DNA from: Coprovicinus avistercoris
Lineage (GTDB): Bacteria; Actinomycetota; Coriobacteriia; Coriobacteriales; Atopobiaceae
Length of the DNA stretch: 64,000 nucleotides
Reading direction: 5' to 3'
NCBI GenBank assembly: GCA_018714895.1
Contig: DVMQ01000017.1
Location: forward strand, 124,001-188,000
The notes beneath the pieces were generated by a model, which was not told the DNA's origin, did not search any database, and worked only from the letters and a program-made list of their open reading frames with translations. The position numbers were made by a program, and so were the translations under genes. Shown in pieces: positions 16,306 to 27,842 of the stretch (position 1 is its first letter; every line of letters begins with the position of its first letter).

Positions 16306-18873
16306 ATGAGAGAAACATTTGACATTACCGGTATGACATGTGCTGCATGTGCGTCGCATGTCCAGAAAGCTGCATCTGATGTAGCAGGTGTGACATCTGC
16401 CAATGTGAATCTGCTCAAAAACTCAATGGAGCTTGATTATGACGGTACCCAAGCAACGGCTGCCGCAGTTATAGATGCAATCGATAAGGCTGGGTATGGC
16501 GCATCACGCCGCAACAAAGCAAAGGGCTCTGAGCAAAATGCTGAGCGTCCAAGCGAAGTCGCGGTACGTGCTGTTGCTGAGAAACAACACCAGCTTATTA
16601 TCTCAATCATCTTCTCCATACCCCTGTTTTATGTGGCTATGGGGCCTATGTTTGGGTGGCCATTGCCGCCTATCCTCAGCGGCTCAAAGAATCTTATGGT
16701 TTTGGCACTTACTCAGCTTCTGCTGTGTGTGCCCATTCTGTTCGTGAATCGCCATTACTTTATTACGGGTTTTAAGACACTATGGCATCGTGCTCCAAAC
16801 ATGGATTCTCTTATCGCACTGGGTTCTGCGGCTTCCGCTGTTTGGAGTATTGCTCAGGTCTATATCATGGCATGGGCTGTCGGTTCTGGAGATTCAGCAG
16901 CACTTATGAGCGCTGCACATAACCTGTATTTTGACTCCGCAGGCGTTATTCTCACCCTTATTACTCTGGGGAAATACTTTGAGGCGAGGGCTAAGGGCAA
17001 GACTACCGATGCAATTACGAAGCTTATGGATCTTGCGCCAAAAACCGCAACAGTTGTACGAGATGGACAAGAGCTTGAAGTGCCTGTTGAAGACGTTGCT
17101 GTGGGAGAGCGTCTTGTTGTTCGCGCAGGACAAACCGTGCCTTTGGATGGCGTTGTTGTAGAGGGTTCGGCTGCGATAGATGAGTCTGCCATTACCGGTG
17201 AGTCGGTACCAGTAGAGAAAAAGTCAGGCGATCGTGTTACAGGTGCAACAGTCAGTACCGGCGGTTGGTTTGAAATGGAAGCCCGTGCGGTTGGTGACGA
17301 TACCACGCTTGCTGGAATTATTCGCCTTGTTGATGAAGCGACAAGCTCTAAGGCTCCTATCGAGCGTCTTGCCGATAAGATCGCGGGCGTATTCGTGCCC
17401 ATCGTTATCGTTATTGCGCTCGGTGCATTTCTTGTATGGATGATACTTACAGGCGATATTGCTGTTGCACTCACGCATGCAATATCAGTGCTCGTTATTA
17501 GCTGTCCGTGCGCGCTTGGCTTGGCAACACCAACAGCCATTATGGTGGGCACCGGTCGTGGTGCAGCAAACGGAATTCTTATTAAGAGTGCGGATGCTCT
17601 TGAAACTGCCTGTAACGTTGATGTTGTCGTGCTTGATAAGACAGGAACGGTTACTGCGGGTGCTCCAAAGGTTACCGATGTGTTCCTGGCTCCTGAAGTG
17701 ACGGAGTCAACACTCCTTAAGTACGCATGCGCTTTGGAGCGTAAAAGTGAGCATCCCTTGGCATCTGCAATCTGTACCCATAGCGATGAAGTCATGCCTG
17801 AGGCTGATGCAGGATTAACCGTTACTGCGTTTACGCAAATTCCTGGGGGTGGGTTATCTGCAACAATCGATAATACATCTGTTTTGGCAGGAAATGCTCG
17901 CCTGATGGCATCGAATAATGTTGATCTTGGATCGCTTGCTGAGCGAGCAGATTTTCTTGCTCACGATGGCAAAACAGCTCTGTTTTTCTCTGCCAATGGC
18001 AACGTGTTGGGTCTGATTGCAGTGGCAGATCCTATCAAGACTACAAGTCCTGAGGCAATAGGACGTCTCCGCGCTATGGGCGCTCGTACTGTGTTGCTTA
18101 CAGGCGATCAACAAACCACTGCAGTGGCCGTTGCTAAGCAGGTTGGTGTGGATGAGGTAATTGCAGGAGTATTGCCGGCGCAAAAAGAAGCCAAGATTCG
18201 TGCACTACAGGAGCAGGGGCATATCATCGCAATGGTGGGCGATGGAATCAATGATGCCCCAGCGCTTGCTCGTGCGGATGTAGGCATTGCGATTGGCGCA
18301 GGCACCGACATTGCTATTTCTTCTGCTGACGTAGTGTTAATGCACTCAGATCCTGCAGATATTGCTACCGCAATGGAGTTGAGTCATGCGACCATGCGTA
18401 CGATTAAGCAAAACCTCTTTTGGGCGCTTTTCTATAACGCAATTTGCATCCCTGTTGCTGCGGGTGTATTAGCCCCATTAGGAATAATGTTAAGTCCTAT
18501 GTTGGGTGCGGCTGCAATGGGCTTCTCCTCGGTGTTTGTTGTGAGTAATGCACTTCGTTTACGCACGTGGAAGCCGGTGCAAACGACACCTTCTGATGTT
18601 CCAGCTGCAGAACTTGCAGTTACCGTGGATAACGTCGAATGTGCTTGTGAAAGAAAGGAAAGAACAATGGCTAAGAAACTACAGGTAACCGGAATGATGT
18701 GCCAGAACTGCGTAAAGCATGTTACCAAGGCCCTCGAAGGTATCGAAGGGGTCTCAGATGTAAACGTTGACCTTGAATCCGGTACTGCCACCTGTGAAGT
18801 TGCAGATGGTGTTTCTGATGATGCGCTTGTGGCAGCTGTCGTAGATGCTGGTTATGAGGCTCAGATTGCCTAA
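16306..18873 (+). CDS. copA: Cu(I)-exporting P1B-type ATPase fused to a CopZ-like domain
   Basis: An inner-membrane copper exporter of 855 residues. It has an N-terminal heavy-metal-associated domain (GMTCAAC, Cys12 and Cys15), eight helices, the CPC metal motif (Cys400-Pro-Cys402), actuator TGES, phosphorylation site Asp444 (DKTGT), SEHP and GDGIND (Asp646). Unusually, a second HMA domain (GMMCQNC, Cys799 and Cys802) is attached at the C-terminus after a Cys/Glu/Lys-rich linker, with no stop codon between. The ATG at 16306 is preferred over TTG 16288 because GAAGGA precedes it. The C-terminal module may also be made separately (see 18667). Confidence 0.95.
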   Translation: MRETFDITGMTCAACASHVQKAASDVAGVTSANVNLLKNSMELDYDGTQATAAAVIDAIDKAGYGASRRNKAKGSEQNAERPSEVAVRAVAEKQHQLIISIIFSIPLFYVAMGPMFGWPLPPILSGSKNLMVLALTQLLLCVPILFVNRHYFITGFKTLWHRAPNMDSLIALGSAASAVWSIAQVYIMAWAVGSGDSAALMSAAHNLYFDSAGVILTLITLGKYFEARAKGKTTDAITKLMDLAPKTATVVRDGQELEVPVEDVAVGERLVVRAGQTVPLDGVVVEGSAAIDESAITGESVPVEKKSGDRVTGATVSTGGWFEMEARAVGDDTTLAGIIRLVDEATSSKAPIERLADKIAGVFVPIVIVIALGAFLVWMILTGDIAVALTHAISVLVISCPCALGLATPTAIMVGTGRGAANGILIKSADALETACNVDVVVLDKTGTVTAGAPKVTDVFLAPEVTESTLLKYACALERKSEHPLASAICTHSDEVMPEADAGLTVTAFTQIPGGGLSATIDNTSVLAGNARLMASNNVDLGSLAERADFLAHDGKTALFFSANGNVLGLIAVADPIKTTSPEAIGRLRAMGARTVLLTGDQQTTAVAVAKQVGVDEVIAGVLPAQKEAKIRALQEQGHIIAMVGDGINDAPALARADVGIAIGAGTDIAISSADVVLMHSDPADIATAMELSHATMRTIKQNLFWALFYNAICIPVAAGVLAPLGIMLSPMLGAAAMGFSSVFVVSNALRLRTWKPVQTTPSDVPAAELAVTVDNVECACERKERTMAKKLQVTGMMCQNCVKHVTKALEGIEGVSDVNVDLESGTATCEVADGVSDDALVAAVVDAGYEAQIA
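18667..18873 (+). CDS. Possible separately translated CopZ-like copper chaperone inside copA
   Basis: The last 68 codons of the copA frame form a complete CopZ-like HMA protein starting MAKKLQVTGMMCQNC. The ATG is preceded by AAAGGAAAG at a normal ribosome-site distance, as if a separate copZ gene had been fused in frame to copA without losing its start signal. Both a long CopA-CopZ fusion and a free chaperone could be made from one transcript. Known precedent is the dual CopA/CopA(Z) output of E. coli copA, which uses frameshifting instead. Internal initiation here is inference. Confidence 0.5.
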   Translation: MAKKLQVTGMMCQNCVKHVTKALEGIEGVSDVNVDLESGTATCEVADGVSDDALVAAVVDAGYEAQIA

Positions 18874-18941
18874 CGCTATAAAACTATGACATTGGTGAGG
18901 TCCTATCTCAACGCTGTAAGATATCAACCAAACCTGCAAAG

Positions 18942-18974
18942 AAATCGCCCCTGGTAATCCAGGGGCGATTTTTT
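18942..18974 (+). terminator. Rho-independent terminator after copA
   Basis: AAATCGCCCCTGG and CCAGGGGCGATTT form a 13-base perfect stem around TAAT, followed by T's. It closes the copper operon. Confidence 0.93.
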
Positions 18975-19044
18975 AAACGTTCATAATTACTTTTATAGCG
19001 TAATTTTGGGTTCTATGATTAATGCGTCAAGGAGGGAAGTAATT

Positions 19045-19800
19045 ATGTTTTGTAAAAAATGCGGTGCTGAACTCTATCCTGGCGCAAAGTTCTGTGGTGT
19101 CTGTGGTGCTTCTTCAGCAGCTACAGATAACAAAGTAAATGCTTCATTAAGTGGAAAAGAACATCCATCTACAGAAATCCACGGTGAAATTCATTCTCAG
19201 GTGACAAGTGCTCGCTATCAAAGTAGACGTCGTATACCGGTGGCTCTTGTTGTTGCTCTCGTTATTCTTGGTCTGGCAACTCTTGCAAGTGCTGCATACC
19301 TGGTTTACACGCAAGTTCTTAATCCCAATCCGCCCGTACAAGAAGAGTCGGTAGTCGATAGCCCTGAGTCAGAAGATGTTGAGGATAAACAAGAAAGTGA
19401 CAATGCTGAAGCGCCAACCGATAAAGAAACATCAACTGACGAGACGGTAGATAATGGATCTGCGGCTGCTGCAGAAGAGGTCGTACCGCCTGCTGTAGTT
19501 CATGATTATGAGTGTGACGCTTTCTATGTAGATGTGCCTGATTACTGGGTTATGAGTGATGAATCTGTTAATGAAGAAGGACAGATAAATTGGAATGTTA
19601 CTGACAATGGGGATGGTACCTATCTGCTCCATCAAAGCGACTATGCAGGTTCTTCGGGAAACACCTACGTATACGTAGGTGTACCTGTTCCTAGCTATTG
19701 CACCTATTATGGGACAACGTCTGACGGACGTGATGTGTATGTTGGGACATTTGCAGGAGGTTCATTCTTAGACACGGACGCAACTCTTACTCTAAAGTGA
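19045..19800 (+). CDS. Zinc-ribbon membrane protein with acidic linker, unknown function
   Basis: A 251-residue protein. It has an N-terminal zinc ribbon (Cys3, Cys6, Cys17, Cys20), then a polar stretch, a membrane helix at about residues 66-92, an Asp/Glu/Ser-rich low-complexity linker (about 95-145) and a C-terminal extracellular domain of about 100 residues rich in Tyr and Asp (YECDAFYVDVPDYW). The ATG was chosen over TTG 19006 because AAGGAGGG sits eight bases upstream. Zinc-ribbon/one-helix proteins of this layout are common in Coriobacteriia and Firmicutes, without assigned function. Confidence 0.8.
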   Translation: MFCKKCGAELYPGAKFCGVCGASSAATDNKVNASLSGKEHPSTEIHGEIHSQVTSARYQSRRRIPVALVVALVILGLATLASAAYLVYTQVLNPNPPVQEESVVDSPESEDVEDKQESDNAEAPTDKETSTDETVDNGSAAAAEEVVPPAVVHDYECDAFYVDVPDYWVMSDESVNEEGQINWNVTDNGDGTYLLHQSDYAGSSGNTYVYVGVPVPSYCTYYGTTSDGRDVYVGTFAGGSFLDTDATLTLK

Positions 19801-19870
19801 CATTGATTTTGCTTTATTGCACAGCTATCTGTAAGAGAAGATGCGCGCATAAAATGGATTGAAATTGTAA

Positions 19871-19909
19871 AGACCGTTCGTCCCATTTCGGGCGTTCGGT
19901 CTTTTTTTT
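19871..19909 (+). terminator. Rho-independent terminator
   Basis: AGACCG and CGGTCT bracket an inner CGTCCC/GGGCG region, with an internal mismatch, and are followed by a run of eight T's. It ends the zinc-ribbon gene transcript. Confidence 0.85.
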
Positions 19910-20010
19910 ACGGCAAGTGGGAGAGGAACAAAGCTTTATGGACAGAGCTGTCTATAAAGGACAAACTATATAAGCAGTAGTGCTTTTCATACCAAAAGGG
20001 ATTGGCGGGT

Positions 20011-20063
20011 GCAGGAGCCACGAATCAATGGCTTGACTGCTCCCAAACTAATGTGGCTTTTGC
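20011..20063 (+). promoter_or_regulatory. Structured leader of the sugar operon
   Basis: GCAGGAGCCAC (20011-20021) can pair with GTGGCTTTTGC (20053-20063), using two G-U pairs. The same left arm can instead pair locally, GGAGC (20014) with GCTCC (20039) or AGCCA with TGGCT (20029). These folds exclude each other, as in attenuators or riboswitch expression platforms. The ribosome site AAAGGGG follows at about 20073. No known riboswitch class was recognised. Confidence 0.35.
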
Positions 20064-20084
20064 TACAGAAAGAAAGGGGAATAC

Positions 20085-20915
20085 ATGCTTTGGACTGAGG
20101 AACTGTTTGGTGTTAAGAAGCCCATCATTTCTATGCTGCATCTCGATCCCTTGCCAGGCGATCCGCGATATGGCTTTGATGGATCGGTGTCCCGCGTTGT
20201 TGAGTATGCCAAGCGTGATCTCGAGGCTTTGCAAGAAGGTGGCGTTGACGGCATTATTGTGTCAAACGAGTTCAGCCTGCCCTATCAGCGTCATATGAGC
20301 TATGTCACACCTGCAACAATGGCTTATGTTGTCGGTCAGCTCAAGAGTGAGCTTTCTGTTCCGTATGGCGTCGATGCTATTTCCGACGGTCTTGCTTGTA
20401 TTGAACTTGCTGCTGCCTGCGAGGCTAAGTTTGTGCGCGGCACCTTCTCAGGCGTGTATGTAGGCGATGGTGGCCTGTACAACAATGACTTCTCGATGCT
20501 TATGCGCCGTAAGGCAGAGCTCCATTTGGATGATCTGCGGATGCTTTACTTCATCAATCCGGAATCAGATCGCAATCTTGATACGCGTGACCTGGCAGAC
20601 ATTGCTGCTTCAACTATTTTCAAGGTACATCCTGATGGTCTGTGCGTTTCTGCAACAGCTGCTGGTGCCGATGTAGATACCGGCCTTATCGCTTCAGTAA
20701 AGAAGAAGAATCCTGAGGTCGCCGTTCTTGTTAATACCGGCTGCCGTCCCGACACCATTGAGAGCAAGCTTGCTGTTTGCGATGCTGCTGTAGTGGGCAC
20801 CTACTTCAAAGAGGGCGGTCGTCTGGAGGACGAGAACCTGCATAACGTACGTGTAGACGTTAACCGTGTGAAGGAATTTATGGACGTTGTTTATGAGGTT
20901 CGTAAGAGCTTGTAA
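20085..20915 (+). CDS. BtpA/SgcQ family TIM-barrel protein
   Basis: A 276-residue protein of the BtpA family, a phosphate-binding TIM-barrel group named after a cyanobacterial photosystem I biogenesis factor. In enteric bacteria it is represented by SgcQ of a sugar operon. Family landmarks include MLHLDPLPGDP near the N-terminus, GGVDGIIVSNEF, and CVSATAAGADVD. The reaction is unknown, and the family is linked to nucleoside or pentose metabolism only by context. Here it is the first gene of an operon with a kinase, an epimerase and an aldolase, which points to sugar-phosphate metabolism. The start follows AAAGGGG. Confidence 0.86.
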   Translation: MLWTEELFGVKKPIISMLHLDPLPGDPRYGFDGSVSRVVEYAKRDLEALQEGGVDGIIVSNEFSLPYQRHMSYVTPATMAYVVGQLKSELSVPYGVDAISDGLACIELAAACEAKFVRGTFSGVYVGDGGLYNNDFSMLMRRKAELHLDDLRMLYFINPESDRNLDTRDLADIAASTIFKVHPDGLCVSATAAGADVDTGLIASVKKKNPEVAVLVNTGCRPDTIESKLAVCDAAVVGTYFKEGGRLEDENLHNVRVDVNRVKEFMDVVYEVRKSL

Positions 20916-20951
20916 ACACGAAACATAACAACTGAAGATTAAGGAGCGAGC

Positions 20952-22463
20952 ATGGCGGACCGGGTTCTTATCGGTATTGATAATGGCGGTTCGGAAACAA
21001 AGTGCGCGGTCTTCTCATTAGATGGTCGTGAGCTTGCTGTTGCGAGTCGTCGTTTACCTATTGAGGTTCCACATCCAGGCTGGTCAGAGCGGGATGCAAA
21101 GCGCGTGTGGGAGATGAATGTCGAAGCGATTCGCGAGGCATTGTCTTCTGCAAAAGTAACGGGTGAGCAGGTGGCTGGTGTTGGTTTAACTGGCTACGGT
21201 AATGGTGTTTGCCTTGTTGATGAGAACGGAGAGCCAACGTATAAAGCAGTTGTCTCTACCGACGAGCGCGCTGATGATATTTGCTCAGAGTTTGCCGAGA
21301 CGGGGGTAGAGCGTGCAATTTATCCCATGACATGTCAGTCAACGTGGGCAGCTCAGCCGGCCGCTATGCTCGTGTGGTTTAAGCGCAATATGCCTGAGGT
21401 GCTTGAGCGTACGCGGTGGTGTTTAGGCATAAAGGACTATGTGCGCTTTCGTTTGACGGGTGCTTTTACCACAGAAATGACGGAAGCATCCTCTACATGC
21501 TTGCTAAACTTGCATACCCGCGAGTTTGATCCGGCAATTTTTGAGGCTCTTGGTATTCCGGAACTCATTCGTCTTATGCCGCCTGTCTGTGAGAGCTGTA
21601 GTGTTGCAGGTACGATAAGCGCTCAAGGTGCTAAAGAAACCGGTCTTGTGGAGGGCACGCCTGTTGCTGCTGGGTACTTTGATATCGATGCGGCTGAATT
21701 TGCCAGTGGCGTGGCCGATACGGAAACGCTCTGCCTCATTGCAGGAACCTGGTCTATCAATGAGCGGTTGGCTCGGGAAGCAAATACCGACTACGATAAA
21801 AATAAGAACACCGTGACATTGGGGTATCGCCCAGGATTTTTCAATATTGAAGAATCGTGGCCAACCAGCGCTTCAAATTTTGACTGGTTTGTTTCGAACT
21901 TACTGTCTTCTGACGATAAAGACACTGCACGCTCCGAGATATATGCAAAGTGCAATGCTGCGGTGGCAGAGCTTGATCCCAATGAATCAGATGTTGTCTT
22001 TGTTCCATATTTGTATGGAGCGTCTTATCCATCGGGTGCTGATGCTTGCTTTATGGGGCTAACAAGCTATACCACACGTGAGCATATGCTTCTTGCAGTA
22101 TATGAAGGTGTCTGCTTCTCAACCCTTTGGAATGTGCATCAACTTGTTGGAAGAGATCTTACGGGAAGACAAGTCCGACTGTCTGGCGGTGTTGCAAAGA
22201 GTCACGAATGGACACAGATCATGGCAGATGTCCTGGGCGTTCCTGTTGAGACACTTGCTAATACAGAACTTTCTGCTCAGGGTGCGGCAATGTCCGCTGG
22301 TGTTGCTGCCGGTATATATAGTGACTTTGATGATGCAATTGCTCAGTCAGTGCGTTTGGGAGAAACAGTATATCCCCGTCCAGAGCGTGTAGAGATATAC
22401 CGTCGTAAGTTTGAGCGGTATGAACGTGCGCTTGAAGCACTGGCTGTTTTTGGAAAGGAGTAG
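20952..22463 (+). CDS. FGGY-family carbohydrate kinase, L-xylulose-kinase-like
   Basis: A 503-residue ASKHA-fold sugar kinase. The N-terminal phosphate loop IGIDNGGSETK and the pattern HPGWSERDAKRVW resemble E. coli LyxK (L-xylulose kinase) more than XylB or GlpK. The ATP-domain glycine motif is LSGGVAKSHEW near residue 415. The catalytic Asp lies in AGYFDIDAAEF, near residue 240. It should phosphorylate a ketopentose or related sugar made or imported elsewhere; no transporter is linked. Downstream is an epimerase gene beginning three bases after its stop. Substrate is inferred from resemblance only. Confidence 0.85.
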   Translation: MADRVLIGIDNGGSETKCAVFSLDGRELAVASRRLPIEVPHPGWSERDAKRVWEMNVEAIREALSSAKVTGEQVAGVGLTGYGNGVCLVDENGEPTYKAVVSTDERADDICSEFAETGVERAIYPMTCQSTWAAQPAAMLVWFKRNMPEVLERTRWCLGIKDYVRFRLTGAFTTEMTEASSTCLLNLHTREFDPAIFEALGIPELIRLMPPVCESCSVAGTISAQGAKETGLVEGTPVAAGYFDIDAAEFASGVADTETLCLIAGTWSINERLAREANTDYDKNKNTVTLGYRPGFFNIEESWPTSASNFDWFVSNLLSSDDKDTARSEIYAKCNAAVAELDPNESDVVFVPYLYGASYPSGADACFMGLTSYTTREHMLLAVYEGVCFSTLWNVHQLVGRDLTGRQVRLSGGVAKSHEWTQIMADVLGVPVETLANTELSAQGAAMSAGVAAGIYSDFDDAIAQSVRLGETVYPRPERVEIYRRKFERYERALEALAVFGKE

Positions 22464-22466
22464 GGC

Positions 22467-23171
22467 GTGTTTCAGCTAAGTCCGTCATTGTCAGCAGGAT
22501 CCGATCTCAATCTTGCCGAAACACTTGCTGCAACACGGGCGCTTAAACATATTCATTTGGACATTGATGACGGTAATTTTGTCCATGAAATCACTTTTGG
22601 CGCTGATACTGCCCGCACTGTCTGCACGTCTACCAATGTTCCGGTAGACGTGCACCTCGAGGTTCTTAATCCACTCGATTATGTTGAGCCTCTGGCACGT
22701 GCTGGTGTAGCTGCCGTTTGTGCGCACGTTGAGGCATTGGCATTTCCGAGTGAATTTCTTAGTGCTGCACGAAAGGCAGGTATCCCAAAGGTTGGCCTAG
22801 CATGCAATCTCAAGACTCCTATAGATGAACTGCTTTCATATGCCAATCAAGTTGACTATTTTCTCTTTGTAAGTGTGGAAGCCGACTCTGATGGTTTGCC
22901 TTTTAGGCCTATGACACTTTGGAAAGTTCGTCGCGTATATGAAGCGTTGCGATCAGAAGAACTTCAAAAGTACGCGGGTGCCTGTGAGAATATCGAGCTC
23001 TGGGTTGATGGCGGAGTTAATGAGCAGAACTTACCCGATGTGGTAGCAGCAGGTGCCGATGGGGTTGTTGTGGGCAGAGCAGTTTTTGGAGCAGAAGATC
23101 CAATCGCTGCAGCAGAGCGCATTTGTGCCTTAGGTGAATCATGTCGTATTGCAAATACCAAGGAGGCTTAA
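22467..23171 (+). CDS. Ribulose-phosphate 3-epimerase family protein
   Basis: A 234-residue TIM-barrel of the pentulose-phosphate 3-epimerase family. The signature segments are present: LSPSLSAGSDLNLAE, the metal/acid segment HLDIDDGNFVHEITFG, VDVHLEVLNP, and the phosphate-binding VDGGVNEQN and GADGVVVGRAVF. The start is a GTG behind GAAAGGAG. The housekeeping Rpe has HxDIMDGxFVP at the second motif, and this one reads HLDIDDGNFVH, so it is probably a paralogue for a different sugar phosphate. It is tightly linked to the LyxK-like kinase before it and the aldolase after it. Confidence 0.88.
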   Translation: MFQLSPSLSAGSDLNLAETLAATRALKHIHLDIDDGNFVHEITFGADTARTVCTSTNVPVDVHLEVLNPLDYVEPLARAGVAAVCAHVEALAFPSEFLSAARKAGIPKVGLACNLKTPIDELLSYANQVDYFLFVSVEADSDGLPFRPMTLWKVRRVYEALRSEELQKYAGACENIELWVDGGVNEQNLPDVVAAGADGVVVGRAVFGAEDPIAAAERICALGESCRIANTKEA

Positions 23172-23174
23172 AGC

Positions 23175-23819
23175 GTGTATGAAGCTGAAAAGCAATCTCT
23201 CATTGATTGCGCACTTCAAATGAAGGCCGAACAGCTCATTAAGGGCAGTGGCGGCAATGTGAGTCTTCGCGTTGATCAGAATCGTTTTCTCGTTACCCCT
23301 TCAGCTATGGCATATGAAACCATGGCGCCTGAGGACATATGCGTGGTTGATAGCAAAGGTGCTGTTGTAGAAGGTAAACGTCGTCCTACTTCAGATATTA
23401 CGGCGATCCTTTACATCTTTAATCACCGCCCAGATATTGGCGCTATTATCCACACACATCAACCGTATGCAACGGCACTTTCGCTTGTCTGTGATGAGCT
23501 TCCAGCGGACTTCGTTACCGTTATTGATGAGCTTAATGCTGCAGTAAAGGTAGCTCCATTTACACGCAGCTCAGATGAAGGAATGGGTGTTCAGACAGTT
23601 ACCTATGCTGGAGATGCACTTGCAGTTATCCTGAAGCATCATGGCGTCATTGCATTTGGGCGTGATGTTGATGAGGCTCTCTCTTCTGCGGTGAATTTGG
23701 AGGAAGGGTGTCGCTGCTATCTTGCTGCTCTTGCTACAGGGCTTCCCATGGCGCATCTCACTCCAGAGCAAATTGCAGACGAGGCTGAAGAGCGAGGATA
23801 TTACGGTCAGCCAGATTAA
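23175..23819 (+). CDS. Class II aldolase / pentulose-phosphate 4-epimerase family protein
   Basis: A 214-residue zinc enzyme of the class II aldolase/adducin family. It has SGGNVSLR near residue 26 (phosphate site), the zinc pair His-Thr-His in IHTHQPYATAL, a third His in KHHGVIAFG, and the C-terminal ERGYYGQPD. A YYGQ ending is typical of AraD/SgbE L-ribulose-5-phosphate 4-epimerases, though fuculose-phosphate aldolases share the fold. With the LyxK-like kinase and the 3-epimerase it could complete a route from L-xylulose to D-xylulose 5-phosphate. The start is a GTG following GGAGG within the end of the epimerase gene. Function is inferred. Confidence 0.84.
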   Translation: MYEAEKQSLIDCALQMKAEQLIKGSGGNVSLRVDQNRFLVTPSAMAYETMAPEDICVVDSKGAVVEGKRRPTSDITAILYIFNHRPDIGAIIHTHQPYATALSLVCDELPADFVTVIDELNAAVKVAPFTRSSDEGMGVQTVTYAGDALAVILKHHGVIAFGRDVDEALSSAVNLEEGCRCYLAALATGLPMAHLTPEQIADEAEERGYYGQPD

Positions 23820-23886
23820 GAACAGCGCTATGTTTTCTGTCCTTTGTTAGTTCCTCTCATAATTTCAAAAGCAAGGCTTTATAGAA

Positions 23887-23921
23887 AATGTGCCGGTGGA
23901 TTGTATGTCCATTGGCACATT
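23887..23921 (+). terminator. Likely terminator of the sugar operon
   Basis: AATGTGCCGGTGGA pairs with TCCATTGGCACATT over 14 positions, two of them G-U, around TTGTATG. Only a weak TTATTT follows, so it may be partial or factor-aided. Confidence 0.55.
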
Positions 23922-24040
23922 ATTTACCAATGTGTTTAGTCTCTACGAGCTCTCTGTAGGTTTTCCACTAAGTCCTTTCTTCGAATGATGGCCTACATAG
24001 TTTCCATTGAACAAGCGCAAAGCCTCAGTTATTCAAATGG

Positions 24041-24084
24041 TGATACTTTAGGTATCAGAGTTGAGCTTAAAAAGTGTCTCTGAT
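24041..24084. promoter_or_regulatory. Overlapping inverted repeats before the surface-protein gene
   Basis: TGATAC-TTTAG-GTATCA (24041-24057) overlaps a second repeat ATCAGAG (24054-24060) and CTCTGAT (24078-24084). The shared bases mean the two hairpins or sites are mutually exclusive. It could be an operator or a switchable leader. Confidence 0.35.
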
Positions 24085-24139
24085 CATTGGTATATTCATT
24101 CGTTATGCTGGCTCACGTGCTAACTAAAAGGAATCAAGA

Positions 24140-27732
<3,593 letters not shown>

Positions 27733-27741
27733 ACAGTATAT

Positions 27742-27772
27742 GGGGGCGTTGCTAAAGAATAGCAACGCCCCC
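27742..27772 (+). terminator. Terminator-like hairpin after ligA
   Basis: GGGGGCGTTGCT and AGCAACGCCCCC make a perfect 12-base stem around AAAGAAT. The following ATTGTTATCGTTG is only moderately T-rich, so termination is likely but not certain. Confidence 0.65.
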
Positions 27773-27842
27773 ATTGTTATCGTTGTACCGACGCTTTTTT
27801 ACGCTACACTCAGTTCGTTTTGAGAGAAGAGAGGAGCGTGTT

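Larger units (their letters stand above)
23820..24139. other. Intergenic region between the sugar operon and the LPXTG protein
   Basis: This 320-base stretch holds the hairpin at 23887-23921 and the inverted repeats at 24041-24084, described separately. No further gene was seen. A ribosome site AAAAGGAATC precedes the ATG at 24140. Confidence 0.5.

Noticed and set aside
16860..17795. 311-codon open frame on the minus strand opposite copA
   Set aside because: It lies wholly within a conserved P-type ATPase gene, encodes low-complexity Ser/Thr/Ala-rich sequence and has no ribosome site or partner. It is a shadow frame.
18667..18873. A frameshift or sequencing error separating copA and copZ
   Set aside because: The frame is continuous without a stop between the domains and both halves read as intact, so a real fusion with an internal start is the simpler reading.
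20952..22463. Glycerol kinase or xylulokinase identity for the first FGGY kinase
   Set aside because: The HPGWSERDAKRVW and surrounding pattern resembles LyxK more; neither GlpK nor XylB diagnostic neighbours are present.
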